A stretch of DNA of 64,000 bases. Source: Leptasterias polaris (taxonomy: Eukaryota > Echinodermata > Asteroidea > Forcipulatida > Asteriidae). Under the pieces are notes generated by a model. That model saw nothing but the letters and a program-made list of their open reading frames with translations, ran no database searches and was not told where the DNA came from. Positions 46,476 to 58,400 of this stretch are shown piece after piece. Positions within the stretch are counted from its first letter, which is position 1; each line of letters begins with the position of its first letter. Made by a program: the position numbers and the translations under genes. The stretch is from positions 1,302,001 through 1,366,000 of the forward strand of contig JAZGTN010000044.1 in the NCBI GenBank assembly GCA_037783415.1. The letters are read 5' to 3'.

Positions 46476-46609
46476 CTGGCCCGAATTCATGGCATTGCTT
46501 ACCACAGAAGTCTGCGTTCACAGTGCCCTGTACAGCATGTGATTCTAGGGGGGGTGGGGGCGGGTTAGCGCAGAATTCTACGGTAAGTACAGCCATGAAA
46601 TTGTCCCCC
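46476..46609. mobile_element. Diverged GGCCCAATTTCATGGC MITE
   Basis: Left TGGCCCGAATTCATGGC and right GCCATGAAATTGTCCCC are inverted. The interior has a G-rich run and GTAAG motifs. Related to 38157-38392. Confidence 0.7.
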
Positions 46610-47015
46610 AGTTACTTACAAATTCATACATGCAAAGGCTTTTCCTAAAAGAAGATATCTTCCATTGGAAATAGCACCTGGAAAAACACAATGAAATTAC
46701 CATTTCGGCCATGTAAAAAAGATATAGCGATCCCCACCTTCACCGTAGAAACACAAAAATCGCTCAACAGTGCAACGTAAAGCTTAAATTGACCACTTGC
46801 AGTTTCATCACCTGCTTGGCAGTGATACCTTAATAGAACCCAACAAATAGTACCGACTTTGTATTTTTAATGCTTTTCTCATAGTTTTATCTTGATGTAC
46901 GTTTTTATTGCTTGTTCATCTGTAATGCAATTCAGCGTGTTAGGCTGCTATAAGCAGATTTTAATAAACCAATAATAATAATACATTGGGTGCTCTGATA
47001 TGGGGCATGGTGTAA

Positions 47016-47545
47016 CCCCCCCCCCCCCCCCCCCCCCAACACCTTGTTGTGTCTTCGTTGTGTCTTCATTGTGTGTTTAGAATCTCAGGAATGTTTGGGA
47101 AGGGGAAAGATACTTTTGTAAGAGGAAAATGGTGTGTTAAAGGCCCTGTACACTATTGGTAAGATCGAAAAACACAAATGTTCACAGATTCACACATAAC
47201 TTACATGATTTAAAGTAAGTAATGGTAGAAAGGGTTCCTTAAAATATTTCTGCCTAAAATGCTATCGTTTCTGAGAAATGAGTAAAACAATAGTTTTTAT
47301 CGCGCGCGATAATAAACTTGATGTTTGAAAAACAGAAAACACATAAGGTCTCTTTTCACTATTTTCTCGTGACCTCGACGACCAATTGAGCTCAAATTTT
47401 CACAGGCTTGTTATTTCATGTATGTGGTTGATTACACAAAACATGAACACTGTCTGTGATTATTTTGTCAGCTCTGCCAATCCTGTATAATACCTTTAAA
47501 GTACAGGAACATTGGTGGTGGGGGGGGGGGGGGGGGGGGGGGGGG
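47016..47545. repeat. C run and G run facing each other
   Basis: A run of about 22 C (47016-47037) and a run of about 26 G (47520-47545) flank a MITE. The runs could pair, and the G run could form a quadruplex. Run lengths in assemblies are often unreliable. Confidence 0.7.
47137..47501. mobile_element. MITE, TTAAAGGCCCTG subfamily, uninterrupted
   Basis: Left TTAAAGGCCCTGTACACTA and the degenerate right end ataatacctttaaag bound an interior with TTATCGCGCGCGATAATAAA. It is the inverse of the outer part of 54113-55084 and provides its empty-site sequence at about 47210. Confidence 0.8.
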
Positions 47546-48280
47546 ACACCCTCTGCTCATATCGGGCATGGTATATATGGAGCCAGGACCAGTAAGTAGC
47601 ATGGTGCTCCTTGTGTGCTGCCAGTAATTGGTCTGCATCAGACTACCCTCTTCTTTCGGTTGTGGTAGTCTTGGTACAAGTCTGTTTTCACGGACTCTAC
47701 TTCATCTACTTTACTCAGCCCACTGGTCTTAAGGCACGGGAGTAGAAAAGGGCACTACATGCACGGGGGTGCAGGTAAAGCCATTGTTGACTGCTTGGAG
47801 AGGTAAAATAAAAACTATCTCCTGACCTGTAGAATGCTAAACATTAATTTTGTGTTTACACAGTGATACTCCAGATGTTACATGCAACCCCAAAAGATGC
47901 AACTTTATCACAATCCTTCACAATAGCCCATACAAATGATTAATATTAATTTTCAAATAACTGAGAAATATATTTGGTTAAAACAAATAATCCTTACAAA
48001 AGCAGTTTTACCAAACTCAAGGCCACAAAAAGGCCTGAAAAATTAAAATGGACGATTTGTTTCAAATGTTTGATAGAAATATGACATGAAATTATTCACT
48101 CTTGGGGTTAAATATAATATAAATAAGCATTTGAAAATGCATTCTTTTGTTTTTCTCGATTTTATTTTCAACACAGTGAAAAATAGAAAAACTGAATGAA
48201 AATTACATCCAAGACAGATAAAACAATGAACCCAACGTTTGTTTATTCAAACAAAAAACACCCGATAGGATGCAATAGCC

Positions 48281-48568
48281 TAGTCTTGGTGCAAGACGTT
48301 CTTGTTGAGTTAGTAAAACCATAGGGCCTACATGCACTCAACAACACTATACACGTCGCGACTATTCCACCGATAGAGGGCGTCTTCTGGAAGCCGCGAA
48401 TCCGTCAGCGAATCCGTTTTGAGTGCGATGCGTGGTGGTGATCTGGAATTTTCCCAACAGCGCCCGCTATTGTTCGATAGTCATATGCGTGGGGGGCGCT
48501 AAATAGCGATAGTTGCGTGATCGCGATAGTTGCGTGATAATGAACAACAACGTCTTGCACCAAGACTA
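48281..48568. mobile_element. Mutator-like MITE with 9-bp target duplication
   Basis: Ends TAGTCTTGGTGCAAGACGTT and AACGTCTTGCACCAAGACTA are perfect inverted repeats. GCAATAGCC occurs at 48272-48280 and 48569-48577, a 9-bp duplication as made by Mutator-family transposases. The interior is non-coding with repeated CGATAGTTGCGTGAT. Confidence 0.88.
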
Positions 48569-49480
48569 GCAATAGCCCATAGGTATGTCCAACATGCACA
48601 TGATCAGCGCGCTAAGGATTCTGGGTAAAATCATAGAGCAAGAAACACCAGCACCCATAATGCTGCACTGATTTTGAAGCAGTGCCATACACAACCATAA
48701 ACCTAATAGTAATAATGTTAATTACATCATGGCAGCCTGATTAATTTTTTAACTGTACTCCAGTTCAAATAATGCATTGCGGTATATTTTTAAGATAGCG
48801 CTTGTGCATATGGGCTATTAGGGATTTTGCTTAGATCAATTGAAAAATATTTCAATTTTCCTACAATTATTTATATTATTAAAGGTTTTCTTAACTTTTT
48901 ATTTCATTAACCATCAGCCAGATCAATGAGCTTGTCTTCTCACAAGTCACTACTGCATTCACTGGTTCACATATTTCAATAGAAGACTTTGTAAAAAGCA
49001 GCAGGCATACCAGGTAAATTCCAATTGTTTAATTCTTGTCGAGCGCATTTTCCACGATAATGGGTTGTTACCCACTGCCACAGTCTCAGCAATCTTGACA
49101 ACGTAGTCGGGCATTTCAGCACACTGTTGTCATGGTCTCAGTTTTGCGGCGTGCTCGAATACCCGCGTCACCCTCGTTCGGCGAGTTCTCTATGGTCCCA
49201 TTAATCTTGCGATTGTCCTCTCAAATTTGGGCAAAACAGTGGTGAAAACTCAGGCACAGCAAGAAGAAAAATACATTTGACAGAGAAAGCAAAACAGACT
49301 CTTTACCCGGTATTTGAAATTGGTACTTATGTTTTTATCCGTGTAAAATTTCAGGCAAACCAACCCCTCCGCCCCCCCCCCTCCCCTTTAACCAATGATA
49401 CACCCATTAGGACCACTGTTGAGGACAAATAGTATAAGCATGAAAACACTACACATGATTAAACCGCAATTAAATTTTGT

Positions 49481-52400
49481 TTAGAGCCACCATGTTCTTG
49501 ACCTCCTTTTCTCAACCTCTGGACTTTGGGTACGTGCCCATTTCCCTTCGCTGTGCAGAACTGCCACTTGTGTTTCCTTATTGAAGGTAATCAACTTGTG
49601 AAAGGGGTTGCTCTCTTTGGGCCCGGCTGGTGTTGTTCTACTACTACTCTGGTTTGATCTGGAGCCCCATCTGTCACTATATCTGCTGTGGGGTTTACTG
49701 TGGTATCTGTCCCCCTGGGTGGCACTTGACCAACCTTGGTTTCTACTACTACTGGCATGTGCATCCCAGCCATGGCGTTCCCTCCTGTCTCTCTCAGGGC
49801 GTCTGTCATCATATCTATGGTGGTGACTGTCCCTGCCGTCTCTCTGCTTCGGAGGTCTGTCATACGAAGACTCCTGGAGATTACCACGGGGTCTGTCATC
49901 ATATCTATCCTGGGGTCTGTTACTGGCAGTCTTATCCCTTGTGCTTGTCTCGTAGCGTCTCTCACTTCTCCCATGCTGATAATCTATAACCTTGGTCGAT
50001 TTAGCACTTTCGTTAGTGTGTCTCGGATGATTCGATGCAAGGCTCTTATCCACGCCTTGCTTCTCACCAGTTCTTGAACTGTAATGACTTGCTGTATCTG
50101 CTGACCTTTCTCCGACATGTGTGTCATCATGTGGCCTTTGACCTTTGCCACCGTGATGAGACTTGGATGGTTGCATTTCTTTACTCTTCCTATGACTGCG
50201 TTCATGTTCTTCTCTGGAAGTCTGCGTTCTAATATCTCCCGCTCCAGCTGGACTGCTTTCTGCCCTTTCTTTAAGGACAGCAGGAACTCTACTCGATTTG
50301 ACCTGATCAATTGTTGGGGCACTCGGCAGTTCAGGGGTGAAGGATATCCCACCCTTGGATTCCATGATCTTATTCTGCCCGTGTTGGTAGTCAATTGTCA
50401 CAGCAGCAGGTTTCTCTTCTCCGACTCCTGTTGTATCTCTGGACGCCATGACTCTATCAAGGTGTCCACTTTGATCTGGAAATGACAGGACAGTATTTGT
50501 TGTGCTTTGTACTTGATGGTCGTCATGATTGTCAACAGGTCGCTGTGTTACAATGACACCTATATGGTGTCCTTGACCCTGGCCTTGACCTTTGACATCT
50601 GCCAACCTTTCACCCCTAATTCCTTCATGATCTTCCTTGGATCCCTTAATACCAGGAAGATTGTCATTCGCATTCAGTGTCATTCCAGAGCATGCTATTT
50701 CTTCCTGCAGTTTTTGTCGACGGATGTTTTCCAGTTGTTTAGAGATGGTCTTTATGACGGCTTGTTGTTCTGGGGTAAACATTTCCAGAGTAAACTCTTC
50801 TACTCCAGGTGGTTTAGAAACTCCTGCAGCAGAAATTGTGGGAGGAGCAGTTGTGTTTTCATCCACGTCAGACTCCCTTGGTTGGGGTTGATCGTTATTC
50901 TTGGCTCCAGGAACTGACTGGTGGAGTTTCCTGGGCAGTAACAGCCGTTGTTCAACAATGCCCACGCCTGGCTGATGATGGGGGCCAATATCAGATTCTA
51001 TTGACTGATGTGATACTACTGGAAGATTGTAACCTGTTCGAAGAGCAACTACTGGTAGATTGTGACCTGTTTGAGATGCATCTACTAATGACTGACGGAA
51101 AGGTACATGTTGAGCTGATGGATGGATGTGTTCTCCAGAATGGAGAAGTGCTTCCTCCTTGGCGGGTTTGGCAAATTCCATTTTAATGGTTGGATGATTA
51201 GGAGGTGAGGTTTCATCTTTGACTTCTTTGAATTTTCTTTTCTTGGCTGGCTTCACGTCTGAGGAAGGTTCAGCAAAATACGTTGGTACCTTTTGTGCCT
51301 CTTTCTTGATTTCAGGAGGAACAGGTGTCTTCCGTTTCTCATTTCTATCTGAAGGTCTTTCTTTCTCTTGACTTTTCACTTTGCTGCTTTTGCTAGGTTG
51401 CTCCTCTTCTGAATGTTTCCTCTTCTTCCTCTTCAAGGGTGCTCCCTCGTCGGTTTTCTTGATCTGATAGCTCTTGCTCTCCATATACATTTCCAGATGA
51501 TCTCTAGAGATCTCGTAGATACCTGCATCAACATCACTATCGCTATCGTCCTCATCCTCATCATCAGGATTGTCTTGCCGCTTCCTCACATCAGACTTCC
51601 TGGATTTGGTCTTCGATGAGCTTCTGCTTCTTGGCCCGGAGCGTTTTCTCGATTCAGTCGTCTCCCTGTGGCAACTGTCATCAGTGTGACTGCTAGACTC
51701 TGATGCTGTATAGCTGCTGTAACTGCTGTAACTGTAGGAACGGCTTCCTGATAAACTGTAGCTGGAGTAGCTTCCGTCAGAGTAACTCCCATCTGAGTAA
51801 CTATTCTCAGAAGAAGACCCTCTGGACAAACTTCTGGTTCGTCTATCTGGACTCTTCCTGTCTCGACGTCCTCTCTTGGCACCCTGAGATTTTGGTTTGC
51901 TCTGGTTTCTCCTATCCTTGAGTCTATCTGAAGGATTCTCCTTCCGGTCTTGACTTCCTTCATTGCTGCTGTCTACAGAGTGGCTTGCTCTTCTTGTTTT
52001 GTTACTGTCAACTTTATAAGTTTTTCTCTTGCCCGACTTTGTCTTTGATCCACTGTCGTCCCTCTGTGCCTTATCAAGGTTGTCTTTTTCTGCTATTTTC
52101 TTGGCAGCAGCACCTTTGTTGTGAATATCTTTCTTCTGCGTTCTCATGTTCATTTGGTCTTGTGGAGATACATCCCTACTGTGCCTTCTTGAGGAATGAT
52201 GGGAGCCGTCTTTGGAACTTGATTTAGATCTAGACCTGTCTTCCTTGATCTCCTTTTGAAGAAATGGTCCATCCTTTTTAGTAGGTGAATACTGACCAAG
52301 GCAATCCTCATCATCTTTCGTGCGACTTCTTTGTGATTCTTTGGATAATGTCCTACGTCTTGGGGATACTGATGGAGACTGACTTTCTCTTGTCTTAAGA

Positions 52401-55400
52401 TGCTTTGATGAGCGTTTTGCTTGTTTTTTTTCATCTCTTTTCTTTCTTGAATCTGACCCTGGTTTGGATTTCTGTCTTGAAGGCTCTGGAGAAAGAGATC
52501 CTTGACCTCTTCGGGTACTTCCACTACTCTTACGCTGTACCATTACATTCTTTTTGTTAGATGTTGATTCTTCAGTTTTTACCTCAACTTTAAATTTCTT
52601 GGTTTTACTAGCATGCCTATGTTTAGATCTTGATCTTGAAGAACAGTCAGAGCTAATACTCTCAGAGTAAGACCCAGACCGCCTTCTTCTATATTTGGTC
52701 TTCTTAAAGTTACTGTGATGTCGACTTCTTGACCTAGATCTAGAGCTACTGTTAGAATTTGAGTCTGAATTCTTGCTTCTCTTTCCAGAGTCTGTTCTCT
52801 TCTTGCTTGATGTTCTGTCCAGTTTTCTTTCTTCTCTGAAGAGTTTTCTGCCACTTCTCTGTAGACTTGTTTCACTGGACATGGAGTGTAAGCTTCCTCT
52901 AGACCTGGAAGGTCTGGAAGAAGCTGAACCATCTGAACTCCTAGAGTACTTCCTCTTTTTCTTTGACTTTTTCCCGCTCTTGCTGGAATGCTTCTCGTCT
53001 TTCTTTCCTGAGGATTTGTCTCTTTCTTTGCCTTTCTTCTTTTTCTTCTTCTTGCTCTTCTCCGCACTACTCTTGGCGTGTGCTGATGCAAGATGCTCCG
53101 TCTCCACCATTTGTCTGAGAGTCTCGGCTGAGATGTTAATAACTTCTGGAGATCCAGGGGAAGCCGAGGAGATTGATTCAGGGGAGCTGGTTCTCTTTTT
53201 GGGCGTCTAACACCCCATGGAAGTTCAAAACAAGTAAACACATATCCATATCACAACGTTTTTGAAATGAAGATATAAAGTGGTAGAATTTCAGGTAAAA
53301 GTTGACAGAGCCACCAACATTTGTTTTACAAATTTCAATTACAAAGTAAAGTAAAACAAAGATCATTTCAGATTTGCGAAAAGGTGAAAAAAAACAAACA
53401 CAATTTTGGTCATGCAAATTTATCGGCAAAAAAAAAGTAAATATTGGAAGAAAAGGACAAACATGATAGATATGTGGAAATTTGTTACATGAAAGAATCA
53501 ATATTTCAATTTTTTTTTACAATTCATCATGTTTCAATTTTTGACATTTAAAACAAAATAACCATACAGGCCCCAAAAAGAGTAAACAAATTAAATAATA
53601 ATAATTAAACACAAAAACATACACACACACACACAACCAACCAAATAAAATAACACATTCCCAAATTTGGTTTCATTTCACAAAGTTTAGAACAAAAAGA
53701 TTCATGCATTTTGTTTGTTTCAAAGGATACACATTTCACAGTGATTCAAAAGATGCGTTGTCAAGTAACACATTGAAGCAACCCACAGTCACATCGAGAG
53801 AACAAAACACCCGACCAGGATAACAGAGGTCACAGATTCCACGGTAGAGGTCACAGGTCAGAGTTCAAACGGCAAACCAGAAAGTTGATGATGGCAATGT
53901 GCAAGAGTCCAGTATCCAAGGATGTTTCCAAGAATGCAGTCATGTGAAAAAAATAAAGAACAACAAACCCAGTGTAGCAAGACAATACTTTATCAAATAT
54001 TTAAATAACAGGATAGTGTGTGACTTGAGAATCGGACTCGAGTCACTGATGTAAATTTTTTTGCATTAGGGATTAAGAATATAATTTGTTTTTTACCCTT
54101 ACACCGATGTGTGTTAAAGGCATTGTATACTTTTGGTAACAGCTCAAAATCAGTGTCCACATTTTGTGTCATTCAACATATTGCATGAACAAACAAACCT
54201 GTGAAAGTTTGAGCTCAATTGGTCATCGAGGTCACGAGAAAATAGTGAAAAGAGACCTTATGTGTTATCTGTTTTTCAAACATCGAGTTTATTATCGCGC
54301 GCGATAAAAACTATTGTTTTACTCATTCCTCAGAAATGATAGCATTTTAGGCAGAAATATTTTAAGGAACCCTTTCTACCATTACTTACTTTAACCCTTT
54401 CCTTACCATAGGCGACTTTAGTCGACTGCACTAATACCCCCCCCCCCCTTCCTTACCATTGGCGACTTTAGTCGACCAAGCTTACACACAAAAAAGCACT
54501 CAAGTCTGAGCACAAAGGCCATTTGTAATAAAGCTGTAGTTTTGTCCATGTTTGCCCTCCATACCCAAGCTTACCATCATTGGAAAGGGGAAGATCGGAT
54601 CTTTCCAATGATGGTCAAATAAAATAAGGTTGCTATTTTGCAATCTCTTCAAACTGGAGTTGAAAGATCCGAAATGCCAATCACCTACGGAGCGCCATTT
54701 GGTTGTGTACAAAAAAGTGTTTGAGATTACAGATCACACCGAGGAAAGAAAGACAAAGAACTTTGACATTTATTGACCGATCTCAATAATTATTTGATTA
54801 TATAAAAGGGAATTCAATAAGTGGGAACTTTTTTATTACTTATTTTGCTGTAAAACAATGTCTTCAAGTAGATAATGGGGTTTGTAAAAATGACCTTTGA
54901 ACGAAAGCTTTCTGTTGTGTAAGAATGTGTGCTTCACATTTGAGTGGTCAAACAATGCGGTCACCAGCAGTTGTTTATGTCCAAACAATTCGGTAAGGAA
55001 AGGGTTAAATCATGTAAGTTATGTGTGAATCTGTGAACATTTGTGTTTGTTCGATCTTACCAATAGTGTAGGACAGGGCCTTTAAGCACTGTATACTCAT
55101 CTATTAAATCGCTCTTTGACTTGCTGCCTCTTTTGCTGGCTACCATACTTGAGCGCGCATGTAGAGCAGATCAACCATGGTACTTATTAAAATGTGCTAT
55201 ATATCAGGGGTTATAGGCGAGCAAGGCCTGCTGGAAAAAAATGGCGTGGCTAGATTGATCACCCCTTGGAATGAGGTTTTAAGCTTGCATCTTCTTCATC
55301 ATCATTTTGGATTTTAAGTCATCACCAAAGATGGAAGATGACTTCGAGGCCTTGGAGTTTCTGATCAGACTAAGAAACAAAGCTGTTGTTATATAGTACT

Positions 55401-58400
55401 GGTTTCTCACCCTCATCTTCTTGATGTTACTGAGACACAACTGAGCCTCCAAGAAGCCTGGTTTGATCTCAATCGCTGCTTGGTAGCAGTCAGCAGCCTT
55501 CTCTTTGTTACCCGCCTCCTCAAGCCTGGACACAAAAAAACATATCAATTTTATTATTGATTTTGGGTTTGAACAAAGAAAAATTGACTATTGCGGGATT
55601 TGAACCAACGACCTCCGGATTAACGTGCCGGCGCTCTACCAACTGAGATATCTAGCCCTATGTTGGCGGTCTCCCTCTTTTGTCAATATCTTTGTTCGGG
55701 GAGTGCCAGTCAGAAGCCATTCAACCGTTAACTGCCGTGTAGCCAGGGATCACACCCAAGTATACGATACAACCTGGGAAGCGGCAGCCAGGGGATCACC
55801 TTAAGGGGATGCGACTTTTTATTTCAGATATCGAATAATAAACCACACTTTTAGACCACCTTTATATTACCCTCAAATTGAATGCTACTAATGCTAAAAT
55901 AGATTCCATATACCAAAATGTTGTCATTGTACAAAATTGTTTCTTGTATTTTGAATAAAAGCATTTTGTTCTCGCACATTCACAAAAGATCAATCACAAA
56001 AAGATAAATCAGAGCTTGCCCACTCCACTTAAGCCCTGATCATACTTCCTGCGAATGCGAATGCATTACGAATTTTGACGTCACAAATTTGCAACGAACA
56101 ATTCAGAAGAGTTGACTTGTGCTCAACTCCTGCGATTTATTCGCAGCGAAAAACAGAGCTGTGACGTCAACATTTCGTTTCGCATCCGCATTTGCAGGAG
56201 GTACGAACCGGGCTTAAAAATCCAGCAAACTGAATTTACAAGACAATAATATATACCGACAAGACGTTATGTCCCTACACCCCTCGACAAGACGTTAGAT
56301 AAACAAGTTCAATGTTCTTACTGTTTTCCCCGTTCAAGGAGTGTTTCACACATGTATTTATTAGCATTGCGGTGATTTGGGTTGATCTTTAGAGCCTTGC
56401 TGAAGTCAACCAGGGCCTTGGACAGATGATCTCTGTTTGCGTACCTGTAGAAATCAAGCAATGGTTAAATAAGTTCTACAGTAAGCAAGTTGAGTATAGA
56501 CCATGTGACCTGTGACATCACATGTTCACAAAAGAGCCACAGAGCCTGGACTTCCTGCAGGCACCGTTTGTACGCAGCTCAATGGAAGAAAACAACAAAT
56601 CTTATGTTTTATGGAGATTGCACTGTCTGATTTTTCTCAACTTTTGATATGAAGAAAGGGGGGGCATCTCAAAAGCTGTACAGCAGTTGCTTTTATTAAT
56701 CTTGAATTTATGTGAAAATTATGACACAAAATGTAAATTTTCCCATATGGCCTGTGCAGTATCTTGCCCGTCAGCAGGGCTCGAATTTTACACTGGACCA
56801 CAGGCCCCAGGCCAGTAATTTTAGTGTTGGGCCAGTAAACTTATGACCTAACAAGTCCGATGGTCTTGTGTTTTTCAATTGAATAACAGAAACAAATTAT
56901 GTTCAAGTGTTGACTTTGGGTCTGATAAATTATCTTTCAATTCTATGAGTAATCAAGTATACTCTTCTCTTACTTGTCTCAGTTCGGGTTCATATAAAAG
57001 CAGTCAAATGCATGTTAAACTGTGTCAGCAATGTTTTATTTTCACATTTTGAATCTGGTCTTGTAAAAAAATGTCTGGTCCAGTAAAGATTTTGAGCTAC
57101 AAGCCCTGTAGTCTTGTGGATTTTCTCCCCAAATTCGAGCCCTGCGTCAGGAAATGCATTAGAATGTACAAGAACTACAAGGTCACCATTTCTGTAAACA
57201 AAGGTACCATGGTCTATACATTCATGTTTCAAAGTTCACATGGTTCATCCTCGGGGGTGGTAAGACTCTTTTGTCTGAAGCCCTGTGCAGAGTGGTGCTA
57301 ACAATGAATGAATAAACTGATTAACAATAAATATACAAGCCCAGACTATTTTGCCTGCCAGCCTCACTCTGGGCACATGGGTGTACATGCCTGACAGGCA
57401 AACAAGATGACCACCAAAGAATATCAATAAGATGGACGAACAAAGGAAACAAATTTAAGGTGTGTGAGATTTCAGGTATTCAGGTTGATTTATGTATTCA
57501 TTCTGGTTCTAGAACCAACGATTCTCAGAAAAGCAAACTTATTCAAGCTGTACTAGCCAAGAACCTTGGGAAGAGGAGCCAAGAACCTTGGGAAGAGGAG
57601 CCAAGAACCTTGGGAAGAGGAGCCAAGAACCTTGGGAAGAGGAGCCAAAAACCTTGGGAAGAGGAGCCAAGAACCTTGGGAAGAGGAGCCAAGAACCTTG
57701 GGAAGAGGAGCCAAGAACCTTGGGAAGAGGAGCCAAGAACCTTGGGAAGAGGAGCCAAGAACCTTGGGAAGAGGAGCCAAGAACCTTGGGAAGAGGAGCC
57801 AAGGAAGGAAATTCAGTTGTAGATGTGGGCATGGTGGGAGGGAAACCCAAGAGAATTATTCCAGGGAAAACAAACCCAATCAGGAAGGGACTGAAAACAA
57901 AGCGGCCATACAGAACAGAGCTCCCACACATGACGTAACATGAGTGGTGACGTTACAGGGCTTTTCGCGAATCTTTCTGAAAAGCACCGGACAAGGGTAT
58001 TCAGAATGATTGTTTTTTTACCAGTTTACTCAATTGATTTTGGGTTGAACAAAGAAAAATTGACTAGAGCGGGATTTGAACCAACGACCTCCGGTTTAAC
58101 GTGCCGGCGCTCTACCAACTGAGCTATCTAGCCCTATGTTGGCGGTTTACTCAATTAAAACATGTTTAATCTCTTTCTCATATGAACTCAATTTCCTTAT
58201 TGATTGAAAACATTTTAAATGAATTTCAGCAAAGATCACTTGTTGCCGTTTCCGTTCACGTAGGTCTTTAACCCTCCTACTGTTCGCAACATTTTCAAGT
58301 GAGTTGACCAACCATTTGAAACCATTCAACTGCCAAAGTTGTGTATGGTGGCACAACTGTGCACAGAACTAAACTGTGTACTGTGTACTGTGTACATGCA

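Noticed and set aside
49591..53210. Other open frames on both strands across the TTC14 terminal exon
   Set aside because: They are shadows of the long K/R/S-rich reading frame. Only the minus-strand frame continues from the TPR exons through correct splice sites.
58040..58145. Functional tRNA-Asn gene
   Set aside because: The fold is good, but the base before the anticodon is not T and the unit recurs with shared SINE flanks at 55575, so a SINE head is more likely.
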